A DNA stretch of 64,000 nucleotides from an uncultured bacterium (GCA_902777385.1 CACYTP010000004.1:62001-126000); one strand, 5' to 3'. Counted from the first letter of the stretch, positions 1 to 10,327 are shown. The notes: generated by a model not told the origin, from the sequence alone. A program made the numbers and translations.

Positions 1-1
1 A

Positions 2-3000
2 TCAGGTGTAAAATCCGGACATTACTGGGTAGCCCAAGAAGGTGACAGCGGATTATACTCTCCGCAGCAAGTTAGAATTATAGAACACATGACAGACAGA
101 CCATATCATATAGAAGAAAATGGTCTTAAAGCAATTGAACAAATCAGAAGCGGTGTTTATTCGGGTATATCATCAACTTCGGTTGATCATACAAAACCGG
201 CTATGCACGCACAATATATTGCGGATATAGCACCCGTAAAATTCAAAAATGGGGAAACTCAATACGCCCTGTTCCACGATAACACATGGGGAGCAAGTGA
301 ACACGAAAACACCTGGACAGATAATAACGGATTAATAAGAACGGATTATGCAAGAGATTTCGGCGGTGAATTGGGTTATATAACAAATGACCGATACCTG
401 AACGGCAATTTACAAGATAATTTGCTAACAAAAGTTGGAGAACTAAAACCTGAATTAATAGAAAATCACGCATACAACAAACTTAACCGAAACAGTAAAG
501 ACAGTTTCAGATTTCCACTTCTTGCTGACGTAGTTGCTGCAGGGGTTCCGCCTCACATTGCATATAGAGCAGGGAATTTAAAAAATGACTTCTTAATAAG
601 TCCTTATCAATCAATACCAACTATAGAAAAATATGCTAATTCGATGACAACAGAGCAAATAAAGAAGGCTATGTTAAGAGGGGATCATGCAGGGGAAAAC
701 CATGACAAGGTATTTGATAATTTCATGGAAAAGATTATAGGAATAAAGCCTTTTGATAAGGGTATTTCAACGCTTGAAGATTATAAAAGTCTTCCTGAAA
801 ACAGTCCTATAAAACTTATGCTGGACAAAATTGCAGTACTGTATTCCTACGACAATTCAACACTCTATAAGGAATACAGCTATGTTAAAAATCAAGATGA
901 CATCAATAAAATAAAACAAAAAGTTCGGAAAGAAGCATTAAAAGATTTTTACTATGTATTCGCTAAAGACTTTGACATTCGCAACAATATTGCATACTCG
1001 TCCAATAAAGAAATTGCAACGGCAATAGACGAATGGGTTGCAAAATATGGCATTAATGTAAAACCGAAAGAATTATTAACTATTATAACAGACATAAAAA
1101 ATACAAAAGCATCTGATTTGGATGGCAGTATGATTCACGCAATTACGCTTATTACAGCAAAGGCAAGAAAAGATATAAGCGAGGTTACACCATCTTTTGA
1201 AAATAAAGAAAAAAGAGTTGATGAACTTACAAATGAAATCAGAGAAATCCTTATTAAAAATAACTATATGACAGATATTGAAGAACTCGACATGCCAAAC
1301 ATAGAGAAATGGATTGATGAAACATTCTCTCCGACCACAAATGAAGAATTCATTAAAATCTTTAACAGACTGAGAGATATGACAACAGAAGATTTTAATA
1401 AGTTATATAAATCCCAAATTACCCAAGAGGCACTTGGCATCCAAAACATCACAGGATATGATGTTTTAAAAGGACTTCAAGCAGAAAACAGTAAAACAAT
1501 AAATACATTATACAATCAAATATATCGGGATGAAATTTTTAAAGATATAACTTCCGGTGATACTAAAGCCCACTATGAATATAACAAATTCAAACGTGAA
1601 AAAAGCAGTACTATAACATATAAAACAGAAAAAACATTTGATGACATATATACAGATTACCGGTCATCAATCTCATTATTAGAGCTGAAAAAGCTATTCA
1701 ACAAATGGAAAGATGAAAACTATAAAAAATACGGTGTATTACCTGCATATCCAAAAGTTGCAATAAGGGAAAATGAAAATCTTGAAAGTGCAATGTCAGG
1801 GATGTTTGATAGACTTGATGATTATATGACATACATATATTCTTATAATTCTCAAATACTATCGATGGAAATTCACGAAGAACTGAAAGATTTATTAAGC
1901 AAATACCGCAAATCCGACAAAGATCTCTCATACGACGATTTTTCAGAAATTTTAGATATGCTGACCGATTTTATAGAAATAAACAATAGTGATGAAACTC
2001 TTGCTGATTTATCACAAAAAATACAAAAGTTAATAGATAATGGAGAAATGTCAGTAAGAGCGTACAAAAATATTACGGACGAGATATACAAGAATATTCG
2101 TGCCTATGAAACTACAGCTTACGGCGACACTATGGAGGAAGCAAAGGCAGAAGCACTGAAAAATCTTAAAGAATCTAAAAATGATATTTTAATACAACTT
2201 TTTGATAAGCAGCACAGAGCCAGAGCTGAAGCAATCCTTAACAAATGGATATCAACAAGAATAAAACTCGGATACGGCAACGAATCAAAAGCAGAAGAAG
2301 CCGACAAATATTATAACCAATTTATCAAGTACTATGATACACATTCAATACTTGACCGTCCGGAAAAGCTGTTCGAAGAATTTTTACTCTTGAATGCAAA
2401 AGATTCTGAACGTATGCTTTCTACTACGTCCCCTGAAAGGAAAAAAGAGCTGGATGAACGAAACGAAACTCTTAAAGAAGCTTTAAAAGGGATGTTGGTT
2501 AAAGCTAATCTGGTAGGTTTACAAATGCACGTTATGAGCTATAAACGAGACGGGGAACTTAATGCTATAGCTGATGCTTTTAAAAAGTCGCTTATTGAAT
2601 TAAATGACGGTTCGTTTATACCCGTAGCATCACCTGAGGGTTTATCCATCATGTTCTCACAAATGCTTAATGAAGACAATGCTCCTATACTTATTAATTT
2701 CTTCAATGAACTCGGATTGGGTGAAACTTTTGTAGAATCCATAACTGACGAAACTCAATTTAACGATGCAAAGAATAACATAAAAAGAATGCACAGTATT
2801 CTAAAAAGTTTTGACAGCCAAATTAAGTATATAAATCAGGAACTGGCAAAAATATCTGATATAGATGACAATGACAATTATAAAGAAACTCTGGAAGAAT
2901 TCAGACAAAAAATTCTTGCAAAAACAAAAAGAACAAATTACGCCCGCTTTGGGAAACTTTATAGTGCAGCCATAGATGATATATTGAAAAGAATAGAAGA

Positions 3001-3274
3001 AAATCCTGAGATGTCACGATTTTTAATAGTCAATTCAGCAATGCTGTCAACAATTAAAGGAGCAACCGGCACAATAAAAGGCGATTTAAAAATTTTGGCA
3101 GATGACATAAAACGTCTTGGAGAAATAGAAAGAATAATAAAAGGGTTACAACTTCCTGAGGGTTCAAAAGCAAAAATTGAAGCCGACAAGTATTTGGCTG
3201 ACTGCCAAGACTTAATTAAATTTCAGGAAAAATTCCCTACATCCTACCCTGAATCCGGACTGCATATAGCGTAA
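2..3274 (+). CDS. Large protein, C-terminal part (5' end outside window), possible papain-like protease remnant at its N side
   Basis: The reading frame is open from base 2, so the gene starts left of the window; the ATG at 89 is only the first Met seen. About 1090 residues remain. Near the left edge there is a His in the context HAQYIADI and, about 25 residues on, FHDNTWG followed by a Trp/Asn-rich stretch. This order (His, then Asn in an N-[ST]WG-like setting) recalls papain-fold peptidases, whose Cys would lie outside the window; this is inference. The rest is long, charged and mostly helical, with no transmembrane segment or signal that I can see. Function not recognised. Confidence 0.8.
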   Translation, partial: SGVKSGHYWVAQEGDSGLYSPQQVRIIEHMTDRPYHIEENGLKAIEQIRSGVYSGISSTSVDHTKPAMHAQYIADIAPVKFKNGETQYALFHDNTWGASEHENTWTDNNGLIRTDYARDFGGELGYITNDRYLNGNLQDNLLTKVGELKPELIENHAYNKLNRNSKDSFRFPLLADVVAAGVPPHIAYRAGNLKNDFLISPYQSIPTIEKYANSMTTEQIKKAMLRGDHAGENHDKVFDNFMEKIIGIKPFDKGISTLEDYKSLPENSPIKLMLDKIAVLYSYDNSTLYKEYSYVKNQDDINKIKQKVRKEALKDFYYVFAKDFDIRNNIAYSSNKEIATAIDEWVAKYGINVKPKELLTIITDIKNTKASDLDGSMIHAITLITAKARKDISEVTPSFENKEKRVDELTNEIREILIKNNYMTDIEELDMPNIEKWIDETFSPTTNEEFIKIFNRLRDMTTEDFNKLYKSQITQEALGIQNITGYDVLKGLQAENSKTINTLYNQIYRDEIFKDITSGDTKAHYEYNKFKREKSSTITYKTEKTFDDIYTDYRSSISLLELKKLFNKWKDENYKKYGVLPAYPKVAIRENENLESAMSGMFDRLDDYMTYIYSYNSQILSMEIHEELKDLLSKYRKSDKDLSYDDFSEILDMLTDFIEINNSDETLADLSQKIQKLIDNGEMSVRAYKNITDEIYKNIRAYETTAYGDTMEEAKAEALKNLKESKNDILIQLFDKQHRARAEAILNKWISTRIKLGYGNESKAEEADKYYNQFIKYYDTHSILDRPEKLFEEFLLLNAKDSERMLSTTSPERKKELDERNETLKEALKGMLVKANLVGLQMHVMSYKRDGELNAIADAFKKSLIELNDGSFIPVASPEGLSIMFSQMLNEDNAPILINFFNELGLGETFVESITDETQFNDAKNNIKRMHSILKSFDSQIKYINQELAKISDIDDNDNYKETLEEFRQKILAKTKRTNYARFGKLYSAAIDDILKRIEENPEMSRFLIVNSAMLSTIKGATGTIKGDLKILADDIKRLGEIERIIKGLQLPEGSKAKIEADKYLADCQDLIKFQEKFPTSYPESGLHIA

Positions 3275-3355
3275 AATTTTTAATATTACGCAAAAATGCA
3301 ATAACAAACAGTTTCTACACCGAAAGTTAATTCCCTGAATTTAAATTAAATGTGC

Positions 3356-4204
3356 TTAGAAAATTGCTTTGTAGCCGTTATATTTGATAATATATTTCAA
3401 AGACTTCAAAGGATTTTTTGTTGCCTTAAAAATTCTTACAAACTCTCTTAATACCCTGTAATAATAAAATTTTGATTTGTTAACTTTTCCGTTAAAACAG
3501 TTTTTAATCAGTTTTGCAGTTTCCGGTTCAACTTTCATATTGTATTTTGCAAGAAACCTTATTCCCCTCAGAGCATTTATAGGTTCATGTGCAAAATTTT
3601 CAGGTCTTATATGAACAAGTCTTTTTGACTTCAAATCCTTTTTGCCGCCTAAAACATCAATAAATTTTAATCTGAATTTCCCTTTTTTATTTTCACTCAA
3701 CTTTATAAGCATAGAGTTTATCGTATAATCGTGAGAAGTAAGCCTCTTATACAATGCACTTTTTGTAACCTTTCCATTAGGGAGTTTTTCACCGGTAGAA
3801 GAAACTGATTTTACGTCTATATGCAATTTTGGAGTATAAACTACAGCTCTTTTTACTGACGGCTTCAGAAATAGTCTGTGGAAAGTCTTTGGCTCTAAAA
3901 ATTTCATCAGAACAGAAAAGCTTATGGCATCAGCATTAACCATAATATCTAAATCATGAATTTTTTGTCCTGCAATACAATCACGAACGCATCCTCCAAA
4001 CAAATATACATCAGCATCTTGTCCTTTTGCAATATGATATAATTTTTTAAGCATATTAATATTATCTGTCCCAAGAGCCTTCTGAATATTTACATCAGTA
4101 GGCTGGAGTAAATTTTGTTTTTTATTATTACCGCAAAATTGAACAACACTCGGGGGTATATTTGCACTATTGTACGGAATACTTTTTGTTCGTTCTAATC
4201 TCAT
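3356..4204 (-). CDS. Class II CCA-adding enzyme / poly(A) polymerase-like nucleotidyltransferase, short form
   Basis: Residues 66-90 hold the family signature: FGGCVRD followed by DLDIMV, in which Asp84 and Asp86 would be the metal ligands. SHDYTINSM (about 157-165) and the motif INALRGIRFLAKY match the ERhxxExxxlL/RFAA region of tRNA nucleotidyltransferases and PcnB. At 282 residues it keeps the head and neck but lacks most of the body and tail (usual length 400 or more), so the exact reaction (CCA addition, A addition or neither) cannot be read. An N-terminal extension of about 50 residues contains VQFCGN, resembling the FTG-type motif of other proteins here. It is divergent from the gene at 4309. 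Confidence 0.8.
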   Translation of the reverse strand: MRLERTKSIPYNSANIPPSVVQFCGNNKKQNLLQPTDVNIQKALGTDNINMLKKLYHIAKGQDADVYLFGGCVRDCIAGQKIHDLDIMVNADAISFSVLMKFLEPKTFHRLFLKPSVKRAVVYTPKLHIDVKSVSSTGEKLPNGKVTKSALYKRLTSHDYTINSMLIKLSENKKGKFRLKFIDVLGGKKDLKSKRLVHIRPENFAHEPINALRGIRFLAKYNMKVEPETAKLIKNCFNGKVNKSKFYYYRVLREFVRIFKATKNPLKSLKYIIKYNGYKAIF

Positions 4205-4308
4205 AATATTTATATTGTACTGTGCTTATAATACAAAACCATATTACAAATATGACTTATATTCAATAGAAATTATAGTATTTTTAAAATTTATGATAAA
4301 ATAACATT

Positions 4309-5499
4309 ATGAAAAAGATTATTCTAATTCTCATCATACTATGTTGCAGCATTAATTCGAGTTATGCTTCAAATAATTTGAGCTTTATATATATAAACGG
4401 CTCAAATAACAATGACTCAAAAATGAAAACATGGTATGAAAACGGAGTAAAAAAATTACACCCGTTGTTGAGAAAGCGGTTTCTTAAAAATTCTGCAATT
4501 AAAAAGTATTTCAAAAAAATAGGCGGACTTAATATAAAGGAAGAGCCTGTAATTTTCTTCTGGGGATACGACAGTAAAAATGACTTAGAATATGTAAAAG
4601 GACAGTTAGAAATATCAAAAATGGTCAGTTCTTCCGGAGCATACATCGTAAGAAGTCTGATAACTCAGTACATGCACGATGCAATCTGGGTACAAAAATC
4701 ACACAATATGCTGCCAATACTGGATGATTTAAATCAAAAGGTTAAAGAGGAAGCTCAAGCCGGAAACAACGTAATGCTTTACGGTTATTCTGCGGGAACA
4801 TTTGTAACATACGAATATATGTTCAATAAACTCAGATATGTAAATTTGGAAAATCTATTCAACGCATTAAAAGCAAGTGACAAATTTATGGAATTTGTCA
4901 GAGAGAATCCAAAAAACGATACCTGTTTATCTGCATTATCTGACAGTTATGGAGCTATTGGAACACTATCGCCTTCGGGACATTTAATCTTAAATCCTAA
5001 TGAAAAACAGCTTAAAGAAAATTATCTAAAGCTGGATGAATTAACAGAGATTGCGTGTGCACCTAAAGACAAAATCGCTGGAGTAGTAAACTTTGCCAGT
5101 CCTCTGCCGCTATTCTATTCTGATATTTCAGATCCGCAATATGAACTCAATTATTACAACCGACTAATGATAAAATATATTCTGGAAAGCGGAATTTTTA
5201 TGATAACCGTTAATTTCAGAGAAGATCCTCTCGGTTTTCCTACCAGCAGAAATTTAACCGTTGCTGATATTGCAAAAATACTTGAAATGAAGATAGAAAA
5301 CCCTTCAGGTGTAATATATGATAATTCGGGCGTATGGAGTAAAAGAATGTTTCCATTTGCCCACACATCATATTGGACTGCAAGAGGTGCATTCACTAAA
5401 GCCATTGTAAAAACATGTATTAACGGATATAAATTTCAATATGACGAAAAATATCAGAAGAAAATTATCAGAAAGAACAATAAAAAATCCGAGTTATAA
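4309..5499 (+). CDS. Secreted protein with serine-hydrolase motif
   Basis: The N-terminus is a typical signal peptide (MKK, then a hydrophobic run, cleavage probably after SSYA at about residue 21). Residues 159-163 are G-Y-S-A-G, the nucleophile elbow of alpha/beta hydrolases, preceded by a hydrophobic strand (NVMLY) and followed by a helix, as expected for the fold. Possible Asp and His partners are in the C-terminal third (FREDPLG, FAHTSYW). I infer an exported lipase/esterase-like enzyme; substrate unknown. A terminator hairpin overlaps the stop codon. Confidence 0.7.
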   Translation: MKKIILILIILCCSINSSYASNNLSFIYINGSNNNDSKMKTWYENGVKKLHPLLRKRFLKNSAIKKYFKKIGGLNIKEEPVIFFWGYDSKNDLEYVKGQLEISKMVSSSGAYIVRSLITQYMHDAIWVQKSHNMLPILDDLNQKVKEEAQAGNNVMLYGYSAGTFVTYEYMFNKLRYVNLENLFNALKASDKFMEFVRENPKNDTCLSALSDSYGAIGTLSPSGHLILNPNEKQLKENYLKLDELTEIACAPKDKIAGVVNFASPLPLFYSDISDPQYELNYYNRLMIKYILESGIFMITVNFREDPLGFPTSRNLTVADIAKILEMKIENPSGVIYDNSGVWSKRMFPFAHTSYWTARGAFTKAIVKTCINGYKFQYDEKYQKKIIRKNNKKSEL

Positions 5500-5513
5500 A
5501 ACTCGGATTTTTT
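5482..5513. terminator. Bidirectional intrinsic terminator
   Basis: A perfect 14-bp inverted repeat with a 4-base loop (ATAA) and A/T tracts on both sides; its left arm overlaps the stop codon of the plus-strand hydrolase gene. It serves the convergent genes ending at 5499 and 5519. Confidence 0.85.
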
Positions 5514-5518
5514 AACTC

Positions 5519-6151
5519 TTATTCTTTTCCTAAAAAGTTGAAAACTTCTTCCCATGATTTAGGAATTATAGCAATATCGGGATCATCACCCGCAATTTTT
5601 TTCAAATCTCTTACAAATTTATTTGCTTCAATTTTCTTTTGCTTATTCAAAGCTGCTATTTTTTCTTCATTCATGGCTACTATTGTTTCAAACGGTTTTG
5701 CATAATCATCTTTTTGCAAACGTTTGTATCTGTCAATTATATGTCTTTGTTTACGAATTACTGTATTTGCTCTGTTTATATCGAAATCAATCTTTCTGTC
5801 ATTATTATCATAAGTCGTTTCTCTTTTTAAGCTTTTAAATACTTTAAAAAGTTTTTGAGCAACAGTTTCGTTATCATATCTTTGCATTAAATCTTCCACA
5901 TCAACATCTGATACGCTGACTCTATATTCATCGAATGCCTTTTCATCACTTAAATGAAAAGATAAATGTTCATCTAAGATACTACCTTCACCATTTTTTG
6001 ATAATTTTAAAGTATCATTTGGATAATTTGCAGTCTTACGTTCAAAAATAGGTGCGATTTCAGTCATTAACCTTTTTGCATCTTTAATATTTGTATTCAA
6101 CTGCACTTTGGCTTGAAATGATAGATAATTGTTATTGTAATCTGTATTCAT
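5519..6151 (-). CDS. Hypothetical charged protein
   Basis: This 210-residue protein has no recognisable domain. The ATG at 6151 is chosen because GGAGG lies 9 bases upstream; a longer frame from a GTG at 6181 would put that ribosome site inside the coding region. The N-terminus (MNTDYNNNYLSFQAKV) has an SF-type motif like other lineage proteins here. Middle and C-terminal parts are predicted helical with many Lys/Arg/Asp. No signal peptide or membrane segment. Confidence 0.7.
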   Translation of the reverse strand: MNTDYNNNYLSFQAKVQLNTNIKDAKRLMTEIAPIFERKTANYPNDTLKLSKNGEGSILDEHLSFHLSDEKAFDEYRVSVSDVDVEDLMQRYDNETVAQKLFKVFKSLKRETTYDNNDRKIDFDINRANTVIRKQRHIIDRYKRLQKDDYAKPFETIVAMNEEKIAALNKQKKIEANKFVRDLKKIAGDDPDIAIIPKSWEEVFNFLGKE

Positions 6152-6277
6152 ATATTGAGACCTCCGATTTTTCAAATACACATAAAGAAATTTTGTTGCT
6201 ATTTAAATAATATTGATTTACAAAATTTTACAGAAACAATTATGCAAAAAATATTTTTTTCGGTTTTATACTAAACT

Positions 6278-6766
6278 ATGGATTACAATAAGCTAAAAAT
6301 AAGCATAAATTCCTCATTTGAAGCTCGTAATAATTTGGACACAAAGAGATTTAACGAAGAATTACGGCAATTTTATATTGAAGGTAAAAATAATCCTTCC
6401 GTAGCAAAAATGATTATGCGAGAAGAGTTGGAAAGGGATATTTTACAAATTGACAAAGAAAACAACAAATTGATATCTGAAATCAATTTAGCAATACAGA
6501 ACAGAGATTTTATTGGCGGAAATTACGGAATTTATAAATTTAACCTTACAAAAGCAAAACTTAAATACATAACAAATGCAGGTATGATACTGAACATTTT
6601 ACGAAACGGACTTGAGCAAAATCTGAATACCGCAAGTCTTAAATACAAACAACAGTTTGACTCCGCTTTTGAAAAATTATATCCTAAAACCGGCTACATT
6701 CGAAAGTATCTGTATTCATTAACTGATTTAAAATTTGAAATGCTACAAAAATATTGCATAAAATAA
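6278..6766 (+). CDS. Hypothetical protein
   Basis: 162 residues, mostly helical and charged, not recognised. It has no signal peptide or membrane span. It is divergent from the gene at 5519-6151 and followed directly by a terminator hairpin, so it is probably monocistronic. Confidence 0.65.
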   Translation: MDYNKLKISINSSFEARNNLDTKRFNEELRQFYIEGKNNPSVAKMIMREELERDILQIDKENNKLISEINLAIQNRDFIGGNYGIYKFNLTKAKLKYITNAGMILNILRNGLEQNLNTASLKYKQQFDSAFEKLYPKTGYIRKYLYSLTDLKFEMLQKYCIK

Positions 6767-6767
6767 T

Positions 6768-6797
6768 AAAAAAGACGGTAAATACACCGCCTTTTTT
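6768..6797. terminator. Bidirectional terminator between a hypothetical gene and tRNA-Gln
   Basis: An A-run and GACGGT pair with ACCGCC and a T-run (one A/C mismatch, 6-base loop). It can end the plus-strand gene stopping at 6766 and the minus-strand tRNA whose 3' end is at 6801. Confidence 0.8.
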
Positions 6798-6800
6798 ATT

Positions 6801-6871
6801 TTCCCGGAAATGGATTCGAACCACTGTTGGATGATCCAGAGTCATCAGTCCTGCCGCTAGACGATCCGGGA
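6801..6871 (-). tRNA. tRNA-Gln (CUG anticodon)
   Basis: On the minus strand a complete cloverleaf can be folded: 7-bp acceptor (TCCCGGA with TCCGGGA), D arm, 5-bp anticodon stem GATGA/TCATC around the loop CTCTGGA (anticodon CTG) and a T arm with TTCGAAT. The CCA end is not encoded; the discriminator is A. Confidence 0.9.
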
Positions 6872-6928
6872 TTGTGTCCTTCTTATAGAATAATTATAAA
6901 AGCAAAATATTCAAAAATCAAGGGTAAA

Positions 6929-8137
6929 TTAAAAAGTAATATTTATATATTCTCTGTAATCCAGAATTCTGTCTGATAATTGGCGTTTAAGATTTTCCAG
7001 CGAAGCTGAAACAATATTTGTATATTTTAATTTGGCTTTGCCAAAAAGTGCAGGATATTGCAAATTTTCCAGATACAGATTTTTAAAATCATTTATAGCT
7101 TTTTTGTCATCATCATTTATAAGTTCTATATTTTCACACAACTCACAATATAATTCTCCAAGATGCGTTTTTATCTGCAACACTTCTGATTTTTCCAGAC
7201 ACTGAGAACATTGTTCTATAGATTTATATATATCTGTATAAATTTTCAACAGACATTCCTTTTTTTCTTTTAATGTTTTTTCAAAATATTCTTTCGTTTG
7301 AGAATACCCGTTATCAATCAACGACTGACGTCTTTCTTTTGATACATTGAAGTCAACAATATTTAAATCTCCGGTATCTAAAACGACATAATCATATTTA
7401 TCACGTCTTCCGTATAATTCCTTTAGAAATTTTGTACCCGTAGTTGTTGCATAACTGTATATTGCATTTAAGAACTCAACAGCATTATGATCATTACCCT
7501 GAAAATCACCTTCTAAACGAAACTCCATTATTCTTTCGTTTTGAGGCTGGAGATTGGGTGTCAAACTCCACATAGGAGCACTCTTTTGTAAATCACCATC
7601 GACAAGTAATCTGTTGTTATATTCGACAGGCTGCATTAATCCCGGCATGCTGCTTGATATTCTTATAGCTTTAGCAACTTCAAAATCAGGCGTCTCAAAT
7701 TTTGAAAACTCTTTGCACTCAAAATTCGACAAATCAGTAGTTATTATAACCAGATTTTTAGCTAAATCAGAAAAAGTAACGGCTTTGTGCATTCCTTTTT
7801 TATAACTGTCACCATAAAACTTTCTTTCAATATTTTCTCTAAGCCAATCCAGAAAAACATCACCTTTACACAGTGCGAACTTTGGACCTATAGCAAGCTG
7901 AATATCTTTGAATAATTCATAATTAACCTCAAACATAATTTCCTTGATTTCGTCAGCATTATACCCAACAGCCATAAGACCTGCAAAAACAGACCCTACA
8001 GAAGAACCTGCGAGGGTATCATATTGTACTCCTAATTCTTCCAAGACTTTTAAGGCACCACAATATGCAACACCACGAATGGCTCCGCCTCCGAATAACA
8101 AAGTATATTTTAGGTTAGCATTATTATTTCCCGTCAT
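6929..8137 (-). CDS. Patatin-like phospholipase
   Basis: Residues 16-22 form the glycine-rich oxyanion loop GGGAIRG, and residues 44-48 are G-S-S-V-G with Ser46 as nucleophile. The catalytic-dyad Asp is in VDGDL around residue 180. This is the Ser-Asp dyad layout of patatin acyl hydrolases, which act on membrane lipids. The C-terminal 150 residues are an extra helical region outside the patatin core. No signal peptide, so it is probably cytoplasmic or a translocated effector; the sequence does not decide. Confidence 0.88.
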   Translation of the reverse strand: MTGNNNANLKYTLLFGGGAIRGVAYCGALKVLEELGVQYDTLAGSSVGSVFAGLMAVGYNADEIKEIMFEVNYELFKDIQLAIGPKFALCKGDVFLDWLRENIERKFYGDSYKKGMHKAVTFSDLAKNLVIITTDLSNFECKEFSKFETPDFEVAKAIRISSSMPGLMQPVEYNNRLLVDGDLQKSAPMWSLTPNLQPQNERIMEFRLEGDFQGNDHNAVEFLNAIYSYATTTGTKFLKELYGRRDKYDYVVLDTGDLNIVDFNVSKERRQSLIDNGYSQTKEYFEKTLKEKKECLLKIYTDIYKSIEQCSQCLEKSEVLQIKTHLGELYCELCENIELINDDDKKAINDFKNLYLENLQYPALFGKAKLKYTNIVSASLENLKRQLSDRILDYREYINITF

Positions 8138-8156
8138 GTCTGTATTATACCTTAAC

Positions 8157-9650
8157 TTATAGTTTCAGGGATGTATCAAATAGTGTATTTTTATAATACT
8201 CTTTATCATTAGTCGGCAGGATATAGTTTTTTTTCTTATCCTTACTTTTTACATATACAATAAAATTTTCAGTTTCATATACATTTGACCACTCGGATAA
8301 TTCATTCAGCGTCTTATAAACCGGATAAAATTTTTCTATTATCATTATATCCGGCGGATATTTTCTTAGGACTTCATCCCAACCATCGTTTACAAGATAA
8401 AATTTCTTTAACAAAGGCACCATATCTTCATTATAAACTTCTTCATACCTTCCGTCCATATAAATAAGATTATGAGGATAAAGCTTATAAGATACAAAAC
8501 TTCCATACCCGAAATTCACAAGAATATTACCCTTTAAATCATTAATCTTTATAAATTCCACTTCTCTATGCGGATAAGAAGCCTCACCAAGAGGTATATC
8601 GAATTTTTTACCTCCAAGACACAACAAGCAAAAAGCAAGAACAACAATCATACTTATACTTTTTACGGATTTTGGAAGTACGGATTCTACAATTCTTTGG
8701 AAGTCCTCATAACAAAAAGTTGATACCGTAATCACAAAAAACGGAAGCAATTTAACGTGCTGTAGTGCTAAAAACATTGTAACACCAAGGACCAGCCACT
8801 TTATCTTATCTGAAAATATGTTCTTGTCTGTTCCGTACTTTTTTATATTAAAAATTTCCAATACAACGGCAAGCAACATGAATATCTTAAACGGAATTTG
8901 ATTTATCAGCTGATGAGCTGAGAATAGTCCCCACCACTCAGCAACTTCACCCCTGTGCATAGAGTTTGCCATAAATAAAAATTTAATATATTCATATCCC
9001 CACGGATTTATACATAAAGCCGCAAAAGATAATCCGCAAGTTATCAGTAAATGCTTATATGAATTTTTCTCAAAAAATGTCCCTACAGCATACAAAACAA
9101 TTAATCCTATACCTGAAACGACACCTCCATGAAGATTATTCCATATAACAGTCAATACAGGAAGCAGGTATAATAACTTTGTTTTACCATTACGACTAAG
9201 CTCAAGAATATACAAAAAGACTGTAAAAAATAAAAAGCTGAACACATGACATCTAATCGGGGAAGCAAGATTTTCTGCCAATGCCAAAATAGGGAAAAGC
9301 CAGAACAATAAATTGTACGGCTGTTCAACTTTGCGTAATTTTATAATTCTGATAACTATAAAAAATATACAGAACAACAGCAACGCTTGAAAAAGGATTA
9401 AACCATAAGCTCCAAGATATTTTAAAATAAGGTAAAATATAACACCTGAACCATACTCATGGTCATACCATACATGAGTAGGCGTATAAGACAGGAAATC
9501 CGACTTCAACACATGATGACCTTCGATGACGCCCATTCCTGCGATAAGTCTTGCCCACAAATCGAAATCAAAATGACTTGCATTAGCACTTATCAGAAAT
9601 ACCAATATTGCAATAATAATAAAAAAAATAAATACAGATAAATTTTTCAT
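8157..9650 (-). CDS. Polytopic membrane protein, GT-C-like
   Basis: About 497 residues with 10-12 hydrophobic segments, then a soluble C-terminal domain of about 120 residues containing NILVNFGYGSF and YMDGRYEEVY. A first periplasmic-type loop with FDFDLWARL after TM1, and this type of C-terminal domain, are seen in uncharacterised GT-C-like glycosyltransferase or sugar-transfer membrane proteins. The ATG at 9650 is preferred over an upstream TTG because the protein then begins with Lys before TM1. It lies just before the rhamnose operon on the other strand, which fits a role in surface glycans; this is inference. Confidence 0.65.
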   Translation of the reverse strand: MKNLSVFIFFIIIAILVFLISANASHFDFDLWARLIAGMGVIEGHHVLKSDFLSYTPTHVWYDHEYGSGVIFYLILKYLGAYGLILFQALLLFCIFFIVIRIIKLRKVEQPYNLLFWLFPILALAENLASPIRCHVFSFLFFTVFLYILELSRNGKTKLLYLLPVLTVIWNNLHGGVVSGIGLIVLYAVGTFFEKNSYKHLLITCGLSFAALCINPWGYEYIKFLFMANSMHRGEVAEWWGLFSAHQLINQIPFKIFMLLAVVLEIFNIKKYGTDKNIFSDKIKWLVLGVTMFLALQHVKLLPFFVITVSTFCYEDFQRIVESVLPKSVKSISMIVVLAFCLLCLGGKKFDIPLGEASYPHREVEFIKINDLKGNILVNFGYGSFVSYKLYPHNLIYMDGRYEEVYNEDMVPLLKKFYLVNDGWDEVLRKYPPDIMIIEKFYPVYKTLNELSEWSNVYETENFIVYVKSKDKKKNYILPTNDKEYYKNTLFDTSLKL

Positions 9651-9769
9651 AAAATAAATTATACTGAACTGAGTCAAAAATAGCAAATATACAAAATTTA
9701 CAATTATACATATTTGCTACAAAAAATTATTATTTGTATTAGGATATTTATATAAAAGAGGGAATACTT

Positions 9770-10327
9770 ATGCCATTTGAATTTGAAAGACAAAAGATAA
9801 GAGATGTTATACTTGTAAAGCCTAAAGTATTTGGCGATAATCGTGGTTTTTTCCTTGAAAGTTATAAAAAAACTGATTTCATTAAAAATGGGATAGATGT
9901 TGAATTTAACCAAGATAACCACTCTAAATCCACAAAGGGTGTATTAAGAGGTTTACATTATCAAGCAAAACCTCATGGACAAGCAAAACTCGTCAGATGT
10001 TCAAGAGGAAGAATTTATGACGTTGCGGTTGATATAAGACCAAATTCACCTACTTTTGGACAATATGTAAAAGTTGAATTATCGGAAGATAATAAACAAA
10101 TGTTATTTATTCCTGAAGGGTTTGCTCACGGATTTGTTGTTTTATCCGATGAAGCGGAATTACTCTATAAAGCAAGCGGTGAATATGCTCCACAAGCAGA
10201 CAGAGGTATTTTGTGGAATGATAAGGATATTAACATTGATTGGCAAATTGATTTTGAGCCTTTACTTTCGGAAAAGGATAAAATACAACCGGCACTAAAA
10301 GAAATTAACAAAGAGGAGTTAGCATAA
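9770..10327 (+). CDS. rfbC: dTDP-4-dehydrorhamnose 3,5-epimerase
   Basis: This cupin-fold epimerase converts dTDP-4-keto-6-deoxyglucose to dTDP-4-keto-L-rhamnose. The family signatures are clear: DNRGFFLESY, FNQDNHSKSTKGVLRGLHYQ with the catalytic His in LHY, RGRIYDVAVDIR, and FIPEGFAHGF. Full length (185 residues). It is the first gene of a four-gene operon and is preceded by AGAGGG seven bases before the ATG; its stop overlaps the next start by one base. Confidence 0.97.
   Translation: MPFEFERQKIRDVILVKPKVFGDNRGFFLESYKKTDFIKNGIDVEFNQDNHSKSTKGVLRGLHYQAKPHGQAKLVRCSRGRIYDVAVDIRPNSPTFGQYVKVELSEDNKQMLFIPEGFAHGFVVLSDEAELLYKASGEYAPQADRGILWNDKDINIDWQIDFEPLLSEKDKIQPALKEINKEELA

Noticed and set aside
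6801-6871. Hammerhead-like CTGATGA on the minus strand
   Set aside because: It is the D-arm/anticodon-stem junction of tRNA-Gln; the GAAA and third stem needed for a hammerhead are missing.
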